From assembly GCA_900759045.1 (NCBI GenBank), contig CAAETU010000002.1, positions 1 to 64,000 of the forward strand: a stretch of 64,000 nt of DNA, read 5' to 3'. Below the pieces are notes generated by a model, which saw only the letters and a list, made by a program, of their open reading frames with translations, had not been told where the DNA came from and searched no databases. The translations under genes and the position numbers were made by a program. Shown here piece after piece: positions 1-7,635 of the stretch (positions within the stretch are counted from its first letter, which is position 1; every line of letters begins with the position of its first letter). The stretch comes from an uncultured Collinsella sp. GTDB taxonomy: Bacteria > Actinomycetota > Coriobacteriia > Coriobacteriales > Coriobacteriaceae.

Positions 1-43
1 CCGTCGCCAGGAGGAAGAGCTCGACCTTCTCCCTGCTGTACAT
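1..43 (-). CDS. 5' end of an unidentified gene, cut by window edge
   Basis: On the minus strand an ATG at 43-41 is preceded by a good ribosome binding site (GGAGG, about 5 nt upstream) and opens a reading frame that runs off the window. Only 14 residues are visible (MYSREKVELFLLAT), too few to assign a family. It diverges from groES, and the long inverted repeat at 213-413 lies between the two genes. Confidence 0.5.
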   Translation of the reverse strand, partial: MYSREKVELFLLAT

Positions 44-125
44 GCGAACCTCCAGTCCGGACCGCCCCGCGGTCCAACTTTCTGTCCGCACCCCCAAATC
101 GGCCTTCAAGCCCAAAAACAGGAAC

Positions 126-140
126 TATTCCACCGCAACT
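126..140. repeat. Short dispersed repeat TATTCCACCGCAACT
   Basis: This 15-mer recurs at 27492-27506 as the right arm of an inverted repeat, and as its complement in the left arm at 27440-27454. Here no partner arm is visible nearby. It is best read as a copy of a small intergenic repeat family. Confidence 0.5.
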
Positions 141-212
141 TAAAAGAGCGCGTCCCAACAACGTGCCCCCTATCTTGTGCATTCCATCCGCATCGCCATT
201 TTGCTGCACTGA

Positions 213-413
213 CTTTTCTGAATGCCGGGCCCTAGTTAGTCAACCTGGCTCCCAGGGCGGACCGGAGGGCACGAAGTTTGTCGCGAGTTCCGCACGCAAA
301 GGAAAGCACTTAATGTGCTTTCCGTCTTGCGCAGGACTGTAGAGCAGCAAACTTCATGCCCTCCGGTCCGCCCCGGGAGCCACCGCTAAGTTATCCCCCG
401 GCATTCAGAAAAT
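213..413. repeat. 200-bp nested inverted repeat upstream of groES
   Basis: Two arms of about 65-70 bp face each other. The left arm contains TTTTCTGAATGCCGGG and, further in, GGCTCCCAGGGCGGACCGGA; the right arm contains the complements, with few mismatches. In the centre a second hairpin, GGAAAGCAC/GTGCTTTCC at 301-323 with a 5-nt loop, is itself flanked by matching GC-rich sequence. If transcribed, either strand could fold into one hairpin nearly 200 nt long. There is no reading frame and no T-run. It could be a MITE-like element, a structured RNA, or a transcription barrier between divergent genes. Confidence 0.75.
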
Positions 414-549
414 CTAAGTGCCAAAAAATAAGATTTTTTGACTCCGTGTTGTATAACCCGCCATTCGTGGGTACCATTCAACGCGTACGCAAACAAAAAG
501 GGTTAATTCGCGTGGTATAACCGCGCGGCCCAAAAAGGAGGAGACAAGC
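414..549 (+). other. groES-groEL upstream region
   Basis: This 136-bp stretch should hold the heat-shock promoter. A TTGACT is present at 438-443 and the octamer GTATAACC occurs at 451-458 and 515-522, but no hexamer pair with standard spacing could be fixed. The CIRCE operator (TTAGCACTC-N9-GAGTGCTAA) and the HspR-type HAIR motif were both looked for and not seen, so the regulator of groESL is not evident. Confidence 0.35.
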
Positions 550-843
550 ATGTCGTCTTTGAAGCCGCTTGCAGATCGTGTTCTGGTCAAGCCCGACGAG
601 GCCGAGCAGAAGACCGCTTCTGGTCTGTATATCGCCAGCAACGCTCAGGAGAAGCCGCAGCGCGGCACCATTGTTGCCGTTGGTGCCGGCAAGGTCAACG
701 ACAAGGGTGAGCGCATTCCCATGGACGTCAAGGTCGGTGACGTTGTCATCTACGGTAAGTTCGGTGGCAACGAGGTTAAGGTCGACGGCGAGAAGTATCT
801 GCTCATGCGCGCCGATGACATCTACGCTGTCGTCGAGGCCTAG
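550..843 (+). CDS. groES: Co-chaperonin GroES
   Basis: 97-residue GroES (Cpn10), the heptameric lid of the GroEL folding chamber in the cytoplasm. It has normal length and the typical beginning (LKPLADRVLVKPDEAEQKTASGL) and a mobile-loop region rich in Thr/Ser/Gly. The start is supported by AAGGAGGAG 8 nt upstream. groEL follows after 96 nt with no obvious terminator between them, so the two genes are probably co-transcribed. The codon use is that of a highly expressed gene. Confidence 0.97.
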   Translation: MSSLKPLADRVLVKPDEAEQKTASGLYIASNAQEKPQRGTIVAVGAGKVNDKGERIPMDVKVGDVVIYGKFGGNEVKVDGEKYLLMRADDIYAVVEA

Positions 844-939
844 TCTCGTCAGAATCTCTGATTCGTCTTTGAACGCGCTCGTCGCATAGGACTCGGAAGC
901 GGCGACGCGAGTCACATTTCTTTTGGAGGATTACCCACT

Positions 940-2577
940 ATGGCAAAGAACATTACGTTCAACACCGATGCCCGCGCTAAGCTCGCCAAGGGCGTCAACA
1001 CCCTGGCCGACGCCGTTACCGTCACCATGGGCCCCAAGGGCCGCTACGTTGCGCTGCAGCGCACGTTCGGTGCCCCGACCATCACCAACGACGGCGTTTC
1101 CGTCGCTAAGGAGATCGAGCTCGAGGACAACATCGAGAACATGGGCGCCCAGCTGGTGAAGGAGGTCGCCACCAAGACCAACGACACCGTGGGTGACGGC
1201 ACCACCACCGCAACCCTGCTCGCTCAGGCCATCGTCAACGACGGTCTGCGCAACGTCGCCGCTGGCGCCAACCCGCTGGCCATCCGTCGCGGCATCGACA
1301 AGGCCGTCAACGCCGCCGTCGCCGAGATGAAGAAGCAGGCCAAGCCGGTCGAGACCAAGGAGCAGATTGCTTCCGTCGGTACCATCTCCGCCGGTGACCC
1401 CGAGGTCGGCGAGAAGATCGCCGAGGCCATGGAGGTCGTGGGCAAGGACGGCGTCATCACCGTCGAGGATTCCCAGACGTTCGACATCACCATCGACACC
1501 GTCGAGGGCATGCAGTTCGACAAGGGCTATGTCTCCGCTTACTTCGTCACGGATAACGACCGCATGGAGGCCGTGATGAAGGATCCGTACATCCTCATCA
1601 CCGACCAGAAGATCTCCAGCGTTCAGGACATCATGCCTGTTCTCGAGGCTGTCCAGCGCGCCGGCCGTGGCCTGCTCATCATCGCTGAGGACATCGACGG
1701 CGAGGCCCTGCCCACCCTGGTCCTCAACAAGATCCGTGGCGCTCTCAACGTCTGCGCCGTCAAGGCTCCGGGCTACGGCGATCGCCGCAAGCGCATCCTC
1801 GAGGACATCGCCGTCCTTACCGGTGGCCAGGCCGCTCTGGACGAGCTGGGCGTGAAGGTCGCTGACATCACCGCCGATATGCTCGGTACCGCTAAGTCCG
1901 TCACCATCTCCAAGGACAACACCGTCGTCGTTGGCGGCGCTGGCTCCAAGGAGGCCATCGACGCCCGCATCGCTCAGATCAAGGGCGAAATGGAGAACAC
2001 CACCTCTGACTTCGATCGCGAGAAGCTCCAGGAGCGCCTGGCCAAGCTCTCCGGTGGCGTTGCCGTCATCAAGGTCGGCGCTGCTACCGAGTCCGAGCTC
2101 AAGGAGATCAAGCATCGCGTCGAGGACGCCCTGCAGGCTACCCGCGCTGCTGTCGAGGAGGGCATTGTCGCCGGTGGCGGCGTCGCCTTCATGGACGCTG
2201 CTCCTGCGCTCGACGCTGTCGAGATCGATGACCCCGAGGAGAAGATCGGCGTCGACATCGTCAAGAAGGCTCTGACCGCTCCGGTCGCTACCATCGCCAA
2301 GAACGCTGGCTTTGAGGGCGCTGTCGTGGTCGACAAGGTTGCCGAGCTGCCCGCCGGCCAGGGTCTCAACTCTGCCAACGGCGAGTGGGGCGACATGATC
2401 GAGATGGGCGTCCTCGACCCCGTCAAGGTCAGCCGCGTCACCCTGCAGAACGCTGCTTCCGTCGCCAGCCTGATCCTCATCACCGAGGCTACCGTCTCCG
2501 ATGTGCCCAAGAACACTCAGCTTGAGGACGCTATCGCTGCTGCCACCGCTGGTCAGCAGGGCGGCGGTATGTACTAA
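940..2577 (+). CDS. groEL: Chaperonin GroEL
   Basis: 545-residue 60-kDa chaperonin that folds client proteins in an ATP-driven double ring with GroES. The ATP-binding GDGTTTATLLAQ segment near residue 85 and the Gly-rich C-terminal tail ending GGGMY are visible, and length is normal. TTTGGAGG precedes the ATG. It is the second gene of the groES-groEL pair. A large nested inverted repeat (2604-2747) begins 26 nt after the stop. A long antisense frame covers the gene but is a shadow of its GC-rich codons. Confidence 0.98.
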   Translation: MAKNITFNTDARAKLAKGVNTLADAVTVTMGPKGRYVALQRTFGAPTITNDGVSVAKEIELEDNIENMGAQLVKEVATKTNDTVGDGTTTATLLAQAIVNDGLRNVAAGANPLAIRRGIDKAVNAAVAEMKKQAKPVETKEQIASVGTISAGDPEVGEKIAEAMEVVGKDGVITVEDSQTFDITIDTVEGMQFDKGYVSAYFVTDNDRMEAVMKDPYILITDQKISSVQDIMPVLEAVQRAGRGLLIIAEDIDGEALPTLVLNKIRGALNVCAVKAPGYGDRRKRILEDIAVLTGGQAALDELGVKVADITADMLGTAKSVTISKDNTVVVGGAGSKEAIDARIAQIKGEMENTTSDFDREKLQERLAKLSGGVAVIKVGAATESELKEIKHRVEDALQATRAAVEEGIVAGGGVAFMDAAPALDAVEIDDPEEKIGVDIVKKALTAPVATIAKNAGFEGAVVVDKVAELPAGQGLNSANGEWGDMIEMGVLDPVKVSRVTLQNAASVASLILITEATVSDVPKNTQLEDAIAAATAGQQGGGMY

Positions 2578-2603
2578 GGCCGACAAGGTCTAGAACTCCC
2601 ACC

Positions 2604-2747
2604 GGGAATCCGGGGGCGTGACGGGGTTTCTCTCCGGAACGTCCTCGGACATGCAAAGAGGCTCCGCATCGCGCTTCGCGCTGCGGAGCCTCTTTGCGTC
2701 CTGCGGAATGTTCCGGAGAGAAACCCCCGTCCCGCCCCCGGATTCCC
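2604..2747. repeat. 144-bp nested inverted repeat behind groEL
   Basis: Outer arms at 2604-2640 and 2710-2747 (both containing GGTTTCTCTCCGGAAC or its complement) pair over about 37 bp with few mismatches. Inside lies a second hairpin with perfect 16-bp arms, GCAAAGAGGCTCCGCA at 2653-2668 and its complement at 2682-2697. A small GCGC-TTC-GCGC hairpin sits at the tip. No T-run follows, so it is not a classical terminator. The layout matches the repeat at 213-413 but the sequence differs. Confidence 0.75.
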
Positions 2748-2817
2748 TGCGTTTACGGCCTTGAGGTCGGCGGGCGGAGAAGGACGTGGTTGATAGGGAT
2801 ACGTGTTCCTTTCGCTG

Positions 2818-2836
2818 TTTCGCGCTTTGCGCGAAA
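2818..2836. repeat. Small perfect hairpin before the FMN riboswitch
   Basis: TTTCGCGC/GCGCGAAA with a 3-nt loop. It lies in the 375-bp gap between groEL and the riboswitch; apart from this hairpin, the nested repeat at 2604 and the promoter at 2914, nothing is recognisable there. Confidence 0.4.
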
Positions 2837-2913
2837 GGCGCGTTACTTTGGGATGGGTGGGGAACGTGGTTGTTACGGCAACTGATCCCCACCACAAATT
2901 ATCCTTGGCATAC

Positions 2914-2941
2914 TTGCGCGAATACCTGCCCGTGCTACACT
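2914..2941 (+). promoter_or_regulatory. Candidate promoter of the riboflavin transporter operon
   Basis: TTGCGC (2914-2919) and TACACT (2936-2941) with a 16-bp spacer would start transcription at about 2948, just before the first conserved bases of the FMN riboswitch. Placement relative to the riboswitch is the main support. Confidence 0.5.
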
Positions 2942-2950
2942 TGCAATTGC

Positions 2951-3134
2951 TGTTTCAGGGCGGGGTGGAATTCCCCACTGGCGGTAAATCGGGCGGTGCC
3001 AAAGGGGTGCCGTGGCGCAGACGAGGCGTCTGCGACCGAGCCGATGAGTCCGCGACCCGTGCGTGTGTTGGTTCGCATGCCGGCTGAACTGGTGAGACCC
3101 CAGTACCAACGGTTAGAGTCCGGATGAAAGAGGC
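2951..3134 (+). promoter_or_regulatory. FMN riboswitch (RFN element)
   Basis: Conserved RFN blocks are present in order: TTCAGGGCGGGGTGGAATTC, CCCACTGGCGGTAA, CCGATGAGTCCGCGACCC, a variable stem, and GGTTAGAGTCCGGATGAAAG at the 3' side. FMN riboswitches repress flavin synthesis or uptake genes when FMN is plentiful. This one directly precedes a riboflavin ECF S component, as expected. Its closing GGATGAAAGA contains an ATG in frame with ribU, which should not be taken as the start. The ribosome binding site at 3131-3138 lies at the riboswitch end, so translational control is plausible; no terminator hairpin with a T-run is seen before the gene. Confidence 0.93.
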
Positions 3135-3144
3135 AGGTGATCTT

Positions 3145-3735
3145 ATGTCTGAACAGTCGCAGCATATCCATTTTGAGAACACGAATAGGTGGAGCACCAA
3201 ACAGCTCGTTACCATGGCGTTGATGTGCGCCTTGGGCGCCCTGTTTATGTACGTGCAGCTGCCCATCCTTCCTTCGGCGCCGTTTTTGACCTACGACCCG
3301 TCGCTGGTGCCGGCGATGGTGTGCGGATTTGCGTATGGCCCCGGTGCTGGTACCGCTGTTGCAGCCATGGCGATCGTTATCCATGCGCTCACTACGGGTG
3401 ACTGGGTCGGCGCGCTTATGAATCTGGTTGCCACGCTGGGCTACATTCTGCCCGCGGCTATCGTCTACCAGAAGATGCATACCTATAAGGGTGCCGTGAT
3501 TGGCCTGGTGCTCGGCGTTATTGCCGCTACGGCGTTGTCTATGGTCGCAAATCTTACCATTGGCGTATGGTTCTGGTATGGCTCGGTCGATGTGATCGCC
3601 CCGCTCATGATTCCTGCCGTGCTGCCGTTCAACCTTATCAAGACCGTGCTTAACTCGGTGTTGACGCTTGTGGTGTACAAGGCGGTCTCCAACCTCATCA
3701 CGCCTAAAAAGGACCAGGTCAAAGGCCGCGCATGA
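3145..3735 (+). CDS. ribU: Riboflavin ECF transporter S component RibU
   Basis: 196-residue integral membrane protein with about six hydrophobic helices, the substrate-binding subunit of an energy-coupling factor importer. Riboflavin is inferred from the FMN riboswitch directly in front; family features include the N-terminal LVTMALMCALGALFMYVQ helix and the QLPILPSAPFLTYDPS segment typical of RibU. The ATG at 3145 follows AGGCAGG; the in-frame ATG at 3124 is inside the riboswitch. The stop overlaps the ecfA start by 4 bp (ATGA), implying translational coupling. Confidence 0.9.
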   Translation: MSEQSQHIHFENTNRWSTKQLVTMALMCALGALFMYVQLPILPSAPFLTYDPSLVPAMVCGFAYGPGAGTAVAAMAIVIHALTTGDWVGALMNLVATLGYILPAAIVYQKMHTYKGAVIGLVLGVIAATALSMVANLTIGVWFWYGSVDVIAPLMIPAVLPFNLIKTVLNSVLTLVVYKAVSNLITPKKDQVKGRA

Positions 3736-5636
3736 TTGAGTGTCGGGGCGTTTCCTTTAGCTATGACGGTGCCGCACCGGCACTCGACGGCGTCGATCTG
3801 AACATCGAGGATGGCGAGTTTTTCTGCATCCTCGGTGGCAATGGGTCGGGCAAGTCGACGTTTGCCAAGCATCTGAATGCACTGTTGCAGCCCGATGCGG
3901 GCACGGTACGCGTCAACGGCATGGATGCGTCCGACCCCGAGCTGCTCTACGACATTCGTTCGACCGCGGGCATGGTATTCCAGAATCCCGATGATCAGCT
4001 GGTAGCAACGCTTGTCGAAGATGACGTTGCGTTTGGTCCTGAAAACCTTGGCGTGCCATCGGCGCAAATTGCGCAGCGCGTACGCGAGGCACTGAAGGGC
4101 GTGGGCCTGGTGGGCTTTGAGCGCCACGAGACCCACGCGCTTTCGGGCGGCCAAAAGCAGCGCGTGGCGCTTGCCGGCGTGCTCGCCATGGAACCGCGCG
4201 TGCTCATATTGGACGAGGCTTCCTCGATGCTCGATCCGCGTGGACGCAAGGGCCTCATGAAGGCTTGCCGTGCGTTGCATGATCGCGGCATGACCATCGT
4301 GATGATTACGCACTTTATGGAAGAGGCCGCCGAGGCCGATCGCGTTGCTGTCTTCCAAGCGGGCCGCGTTGCCATGATCGGTACGCCCGAGGAAATCTTG
4401 ACGCGGGCGGACGAACTTGCGCAGCTCAACCTGGATATGCCGGCGTCGTGCTGCCTAGGTAGGGCACTTCGTGAGAAGGGCGTGCCCGTTTGCGCGCAGG
4501 TGCGCGAGGCAGATATGGTCGCCGAGATTGCGCGGGTTTACGCCGAGCGGGGCGGGGCGGACGTCGCAGTGCAGCCTTCTGCATCCGATTCTCGTATGCT
4601 CGACAATGCATCCTTCGCGACTAACGAGGCGGCCGCGTCGGAGCCCGTTATCGAGATCTCGCACCTCTCGCATAGTTACTCGCTGAGCGCCCGCGAGCGC
4701 CGTCGATGGCGCAAGCGCTCGACCACTGCGGACGCATCGAGCAAACAAGCTCTTTGGGGCAACGATCCAAACAGCCCCTGGGCGCTACGTGATGTTTCGT
4801 TGACGGTGCGCCGCGGCGAGTTTCTGGGATTGGCGGGTCATACCGGCTCGGGTAAATCGACGCTGGTTCAGCATCTCAACGGGTTGATTCGTCCGCAGGA
4901 GGGAAGCGTTTGCGCGCTGGGGCTCGACCTATCAAGCAAGAAAGACGCCGCCGCGGTTAAGGCCAAGGTCGGCGTGGTGTTTCAGTATCCCGAGCGCCAG
5001 CTATTTGCCGAGACCGTGGCGCAGGACGTGGCGTTTGGCCCGTGCAACCTTGGCCTGCCAGAAGACGAGGTTGCACGCCGTGTCGCATCATCGCTTGCGC
5101 GCGTGGGCCTCGACCTTGCCGCGATAGGCGACAAGAACCCCTTTGAGCTTTCGGGCGGCCAGCAGCGCCGCGTGGCGTTTGCCGGCGTGCTCGCCATGGA
5201 GCCCGAGGTGCTGGTGCTCGACGAGCCCATGGCGGGGCTCGATCCGGCTGCGCGCAGGGATTTCCTGGGGCTCATCGATCGGCTCCATCGCGAGGGCCTG
5301 ACTGTTGTCATGGTTTCGCATAGCATGGATGACCTGGCAAATTGCTGTGACCGTATCGTTGTGATGAACGAGGGCGCCGTGTTTGCCGAGGGAACGCCCG
5401 CGCAGGTGTTTGCGCGCGCGAACGAGCTCAAATCGATCGGCCTGGGCGTTCCTGCCGCCCAGCGCATGGCGCTGGCGCTTGCGCAAGCCGGTGTGCCGCT
5501 CCGCTGCGACAAGCTTTATACGGTTGAGGCGCTAGCCGACGAGTTGGCCGGCTTGCTGCTGGGCTGCGCGGACGTGCCTTTGAGGGTTCCGTGTCAGGCT
5601 GGTTCCAAGGCGCCCACGCGAGAGGAGGGCTGCTAA
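3732..5636 (+). CDS. ecfA: Fused double ATPase of ECF transporter (EcfA1-EcfA2)
   Basis: 634 residues holding two complete ABC ATPase domains that are separate proteins in most ECF systems. Domain 1 has Walker A GGNGSGKST (35-43), Q-loop QNPDDQ, signature LSGGQKQR (137-144) and Walker B VLILDE (about 157-162). Domain 2 has GHTGSGKST (369-377), QYPERQ, LSGGQQRR (473-480) and VLVLDE. A linker of about 100 residues, rich in charged and Ser/Ala residues, joins them. The two domains would form the nucleotide-binding pair driving EcfT and the S component. It overlaps ribU by 4 bp and ecfT by 1 bp, so all three should be made together. Confidence 0.93.
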   Translation: MIECRGVSFSYDGAAPALDGVDLNIEDGEFFCILGGNGSGKSTFAKHLNALLQPDAGTVRVNGMDASDPELLYDIRSTAGMVFQNPDDQLVATLVEDDVAFGPENLGVPSAQIAQRVREALKGVGLVGFERHETHALSGGQKQRVALAGVLAMEPRVLILDEASSMLDPRGRKGLMKACRALHDRGMTIVMITHFMEEAAEADRVAVFQAGRVAMIGTPEEILTRADELAQLNLDMPASCCLGRALREKGVPVCAQVREADMVAEIARVYAERGGADVAVQPSASDSRMLDNASFATNEAAASEPVIEISHLSHSYSLSARERRRWRKRSTTADASSKQALWGNDPNSPWALRDVSLTVRRGEFLGLAGHTGSGKSTLVQHLNGLIRPQEGSVCALGLDLSSKKDAAAVKAKVGVVFQYPERQLFAETVAQDVAFGPCNLGLPEDEVARRVASSLARVGLDLAAIGDKNPFELSGGQQRRVAFAGVLAMEPEVLVLDEPMAGLDPAARRDFLGLIDRLHREGLTVVMVSHSMDDLANCCDRIVVMNEGAVFAEGTPAQVFARANELKSIGLGVPAAQRMALALAQAGVPLRCDKLYTVEALADELAGLLLGCADVPLRVPCQAGSKAPTREEGC

Positions 5637-6436
5637 TGGAGGCGTTCTCATTTGGCAGCTACTATCCCGGGGATAGCGCGGTGCATCGCCTGGATCCGCG
5701 TACTAAGTTGCTCCTAGGTTTTGCATTTCTGGTCACCGTGCTCACCGTCGGAAGCTTTTGCGGGCTGGTTCCGGTCGCATTTTTTGTCGTGCTGGTCTAT
5801 CTCGCAGCCCGGGTGCCGTTGCGCCGGGTCCTATCATCGATGGCACCATTGCTGGCGATTGTCGTGGTGGTCGCGGTGCTCAACCTGTTTTCCGACCAGA
5901 GTGGCCGCATCCTGTGGCAGCTTGGCTTTTTGCAGGTGAGCGAGGGCTCGCTGCGTTCTGCGGCGTTTGTGGCGTGCCGCCTGACGTTGATGATGGCCGG
6001 CATGAGCGCCATTACACTCACCACGCCGACGCTCGAACTCACCGCGGGCTTTGAACGTCTGCTCGCACCATTTGCGCGCGTGGGGCTTCCGGCGCACGAG
6101 CTCGGCATGATTATGGGTATCGCGCTGCGGTTTATGCCGCAATTTGCCACCGAGATGAAACAGACGGCCGATGCACAGGCAAGTCGCGGCGCGCGCGTGA
6201 CGGGCGGTCCGCTCGGCGGTGTGCGCATGCTCGGCAGTGTGGCGATTCCGCTGTTCACCGGCGTGTTTCGTCATGCCGAGACGCTTTCGGCCGCCATGGA
6301 TGCGCGCTGCTATCACGGCGAACAGGGACGCACGCGTCTGCATGCGCTTACGTTTGGCCGCGGGGATGCACTGGCCGCGGTGGCGATGGCGCTGCTGGTG
6401 ACATGCGTTGTCGTTATCAATCTTCAACTCGTCTAA
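5636..6436 (+). CDS. ecfT: ECF transporter transmembrane component EcfT
   Basis: 266-residue membrane scaffold linking the ATPases to the S component. It begins with the family-typical YYPGDSAVHRLDPRTKLL and has several hydrophobic helices. The cytoplasmic coupling helices with Ala-Arg-Gly motifs are visible as QASRGAR (near residue 182) and DARCY (near 222). The ATG at 5636 shares its A with the ecfA stop (TAATG) and has GAGGAGGG upstream; the in-frame ATG at 5591 inside ecfA has no such site. It completes a dedicated riboflavin importer. Whether it also serves other S components cannot be seen. Confidence 0.92.
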   Translation: MEAFSFGSYYPGDSAVHRLDPRTKLLLGFAFLVTVLTVGSFCGLVPVAFFVVLVYLAARVPLRRVLSSMAPLLAIVVVVAVLNLFSDQSGRILWQLGFLQVSEGSLRSAAFVACRLTLMMAGMSAITLTTPTLELTAGFERLLAPFARVGLPAHELGMIMGIALRFMPQFATEMKQTADAQASRGARVTGGPLGGVRMLGSVAIPLFTGVFRHAETLSAAMDARCYHGEQGRTRLHALTFGRGDALAAVAMALLVTCVVVINLQLV

Positions 6437-6466
6437 GCTCGATTCGAGCGCAAGAAAGGGGTCTCT

Positions 6467-6913
6467 ATGACCGACATCGATCGCACGGCTCAGCTCGAGC
6501 GCGCCTGCTCGTATCTCAGACGCATTCCGGCGTGGTATCTTTCCACGACCGATGCGAGCGACGGGCATCAGCCCCGCGTGAGGCCGTTTTCGTTTGCCAT
6601 GGTCGATGACGGCAAACTGTGGTTTTGCACGTCGCGCGACAAGGATGTATGGGCGGAGTTGAGCGCGAATCCCAAGTTTGAGGTATCGGGTTGGAAGCCG
6701 GGGGAGTGCTGGATCGTGTTAACTGGCGAGGCTGCGCTCGAGGATGATGCATTCGTGAGCGACAAGGTGCGCCAGGCGGGCTTTAAGCACATGGTGGGCA
6801 TTGGCGAGCAACACGATAGCGCCAACGACGGCCGCCTTGCGTTCTTCTCGGTCCGCAACATCGCCGCGCGGTTCTGCGATATCGACGGCAGCGAAGAGCG
6901 CCTCGAGCTCTAA
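6467..6913 (+). CDS. Pyridoxamine 5'-phosphate oxidase-family protein (copy 1)
   Basis: 148-residue small split-barrel flavin-binding protein. The pattern RIPAWYLSTTD...PRVRPFSFAMVDDGKLWFCT matches the PNPOx-like fold, usually binding FMN, but specific catalytic roles in this family vary (nitroreductase-like, haem or F420 relatives). AAGGGG precedes the ATG. It lies 30 bp behind ecfT and 54 bp before a paralogue. Sitting behind a riboflavin importer suggests flavin use, an inference only. Confidence 0.8.
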   Translation: MTDIDRTAQLERACSYLRRIPAWYLSTTDASDGHQPRVRPFSFAMVDDGKLWFCTSRDKDVWAELSANPKFEVSGWKPGECWIVLTGEAALEDDAFVSDKVRQAGFKHMVGIGEQHDSANDGRLAFFSVRNIAARFCDIDGSEERLEL

Positions 6914-6967
6914 TTTCCCAAATTGACTACCCATTCCAAAAAGACTGGTCAGGCGACAGGAGGAAAC

Positions 6968-7378
6968 GTGGACGGATTGAATACGGTGCTGGAGTATCTG
7001 ACGTCGGTGCCGGCGTGGTATCTGGCGACGAGCGTGGACGGGCAGCCACATGTGCGTCCGTTCTCGTTTGCACAGATTCAGGACGGCAAGCTGTGGTTTG
7101 TGACGGCGCGCACCAAAGACGTGTGGCAGGAGCTTCTGCAAAACCAGCGCTTTGAGGCCACGAGTTGGTGGCCGGGCCATGGTTGGTTGATCCTGCGCGG
7201 GCGTGCGGGGCTGGAAGACCGGGCTTCGAGCGAGATGCGCGAGGCCGGATGGAAACATCTTGAGCGCTTGAGCGAGCACTATGAGGGGCCTAACGACCCT
7301 GCGCTTGTCTTCTTTAGCGTCGAGGATCCCGAGGCTTTTATCTGCAATCACGACGAATGGGTGCCGGTCGAGCTCTAG
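6968..7378 (+). CDS. Pyridoxamine 5'-phosphate oxidase-family protein (copy 2)
   Basis: 136-residue paralogue of the preceding gene, sharing SVPAWYLATS, HVRPFSFAQIQDGKLWFVT and the C-terminal FFSVEDPEAF block. The GTG at 6968 is chosen because AGGAGG lies 4 nt upstream; a longer frame from a TTG at 6923 has no ribosome binding site. The tandem pair looks like a gene duplication. Substrate unknown. A long terminator hairpin follows at 7416. Confidence 0.78.
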   Translation: MDGLNTVLEYLTSVPAWYLATSVDGQPHVRPFSFAQIQDGKLWFVTARTKDVWQELLQNQRFEATSWWPGHGWLILRGRAGLEDRASSEMREAGWKHLERLSEHYEGPNDPALVFFSVEDPEAFICNHDEWVPVEL

Positions 7379-7415
7379 CCAGCTGGCTCATCCTAACAAC
7401 TTAGTTTTCGCATGG

Positions 7416-7469
7416 GCGGGTCCCGTGTTGACCGGCACCGTAAGGAGTGCCGGTCAATACGGGACCCGC
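7416..7469 (+). terminator. Long terminator hairpin after the PNPOx pair
   Basis: Arms of about 22 bp, starting GCGGGTCCCGT and pairing with ACGGGACCCGC after a 10-nt loop, with one mismatch, followed by TCTATTTGT. The stem is much longer than a standard terminator but its position between two operons fits. Confidence 0.6.
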
Positions 7470-7514
7470 TCTATTTGTCAATTCCTTCAAGCGAATGTGT
7501 CGGGAATGTTTCAA

Positions 7515-7550
7515 TGCATGAATATGCAAACTATTTACGTATTAATGCAT
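7515..7550. promoter_or_regulatory. AT-rich candidate ArgR operator before argC
   Basis: TGCATGAATATGCA (7515-7528) is a near-palindrome resembling ARG boxes (TGAATAATTATTCA type), and ATTAATGCAT at 7541-7550 gives a second half-site. It lies about 90-120 bp upstream of argC. No argR gene is in the window, so the assignment rests on similarity and position. Confidence 0.4.
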
Positions 7551-7635
7551 CTTTTGGTGCTAAAGTTTCAACCCACTTCATAACGACCGCTGCGAAATGC
7601 GCATCGGTGCATAAATCGCAGACAAGGAGTCTGAT

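Noticed and set aside
414..549. CIRCE or HAIR heat-shock operator before groES
   Set aside because: Neither TTAGCACTC-N9-GAGTGCTAA nor CTTGAGT-N7-ACTCAAG could be found in the region.
931..2586. 551-codon minus-strand frame opposite groEL
   Set aside because: Its predicted protein is Asp/Gly/Leu/Val-rich without any domain, and it mirrors groEL codon structure. It is an antisense shadow of a GC-rich gene.
3124..3144. ATG at 3124 as start of ribU
   Set aside because: This ATG is part of the conserved GGATGAAAGA end of the FMN riboswitch; the ATG at 3145 has a properly spaced ribosome binding site.
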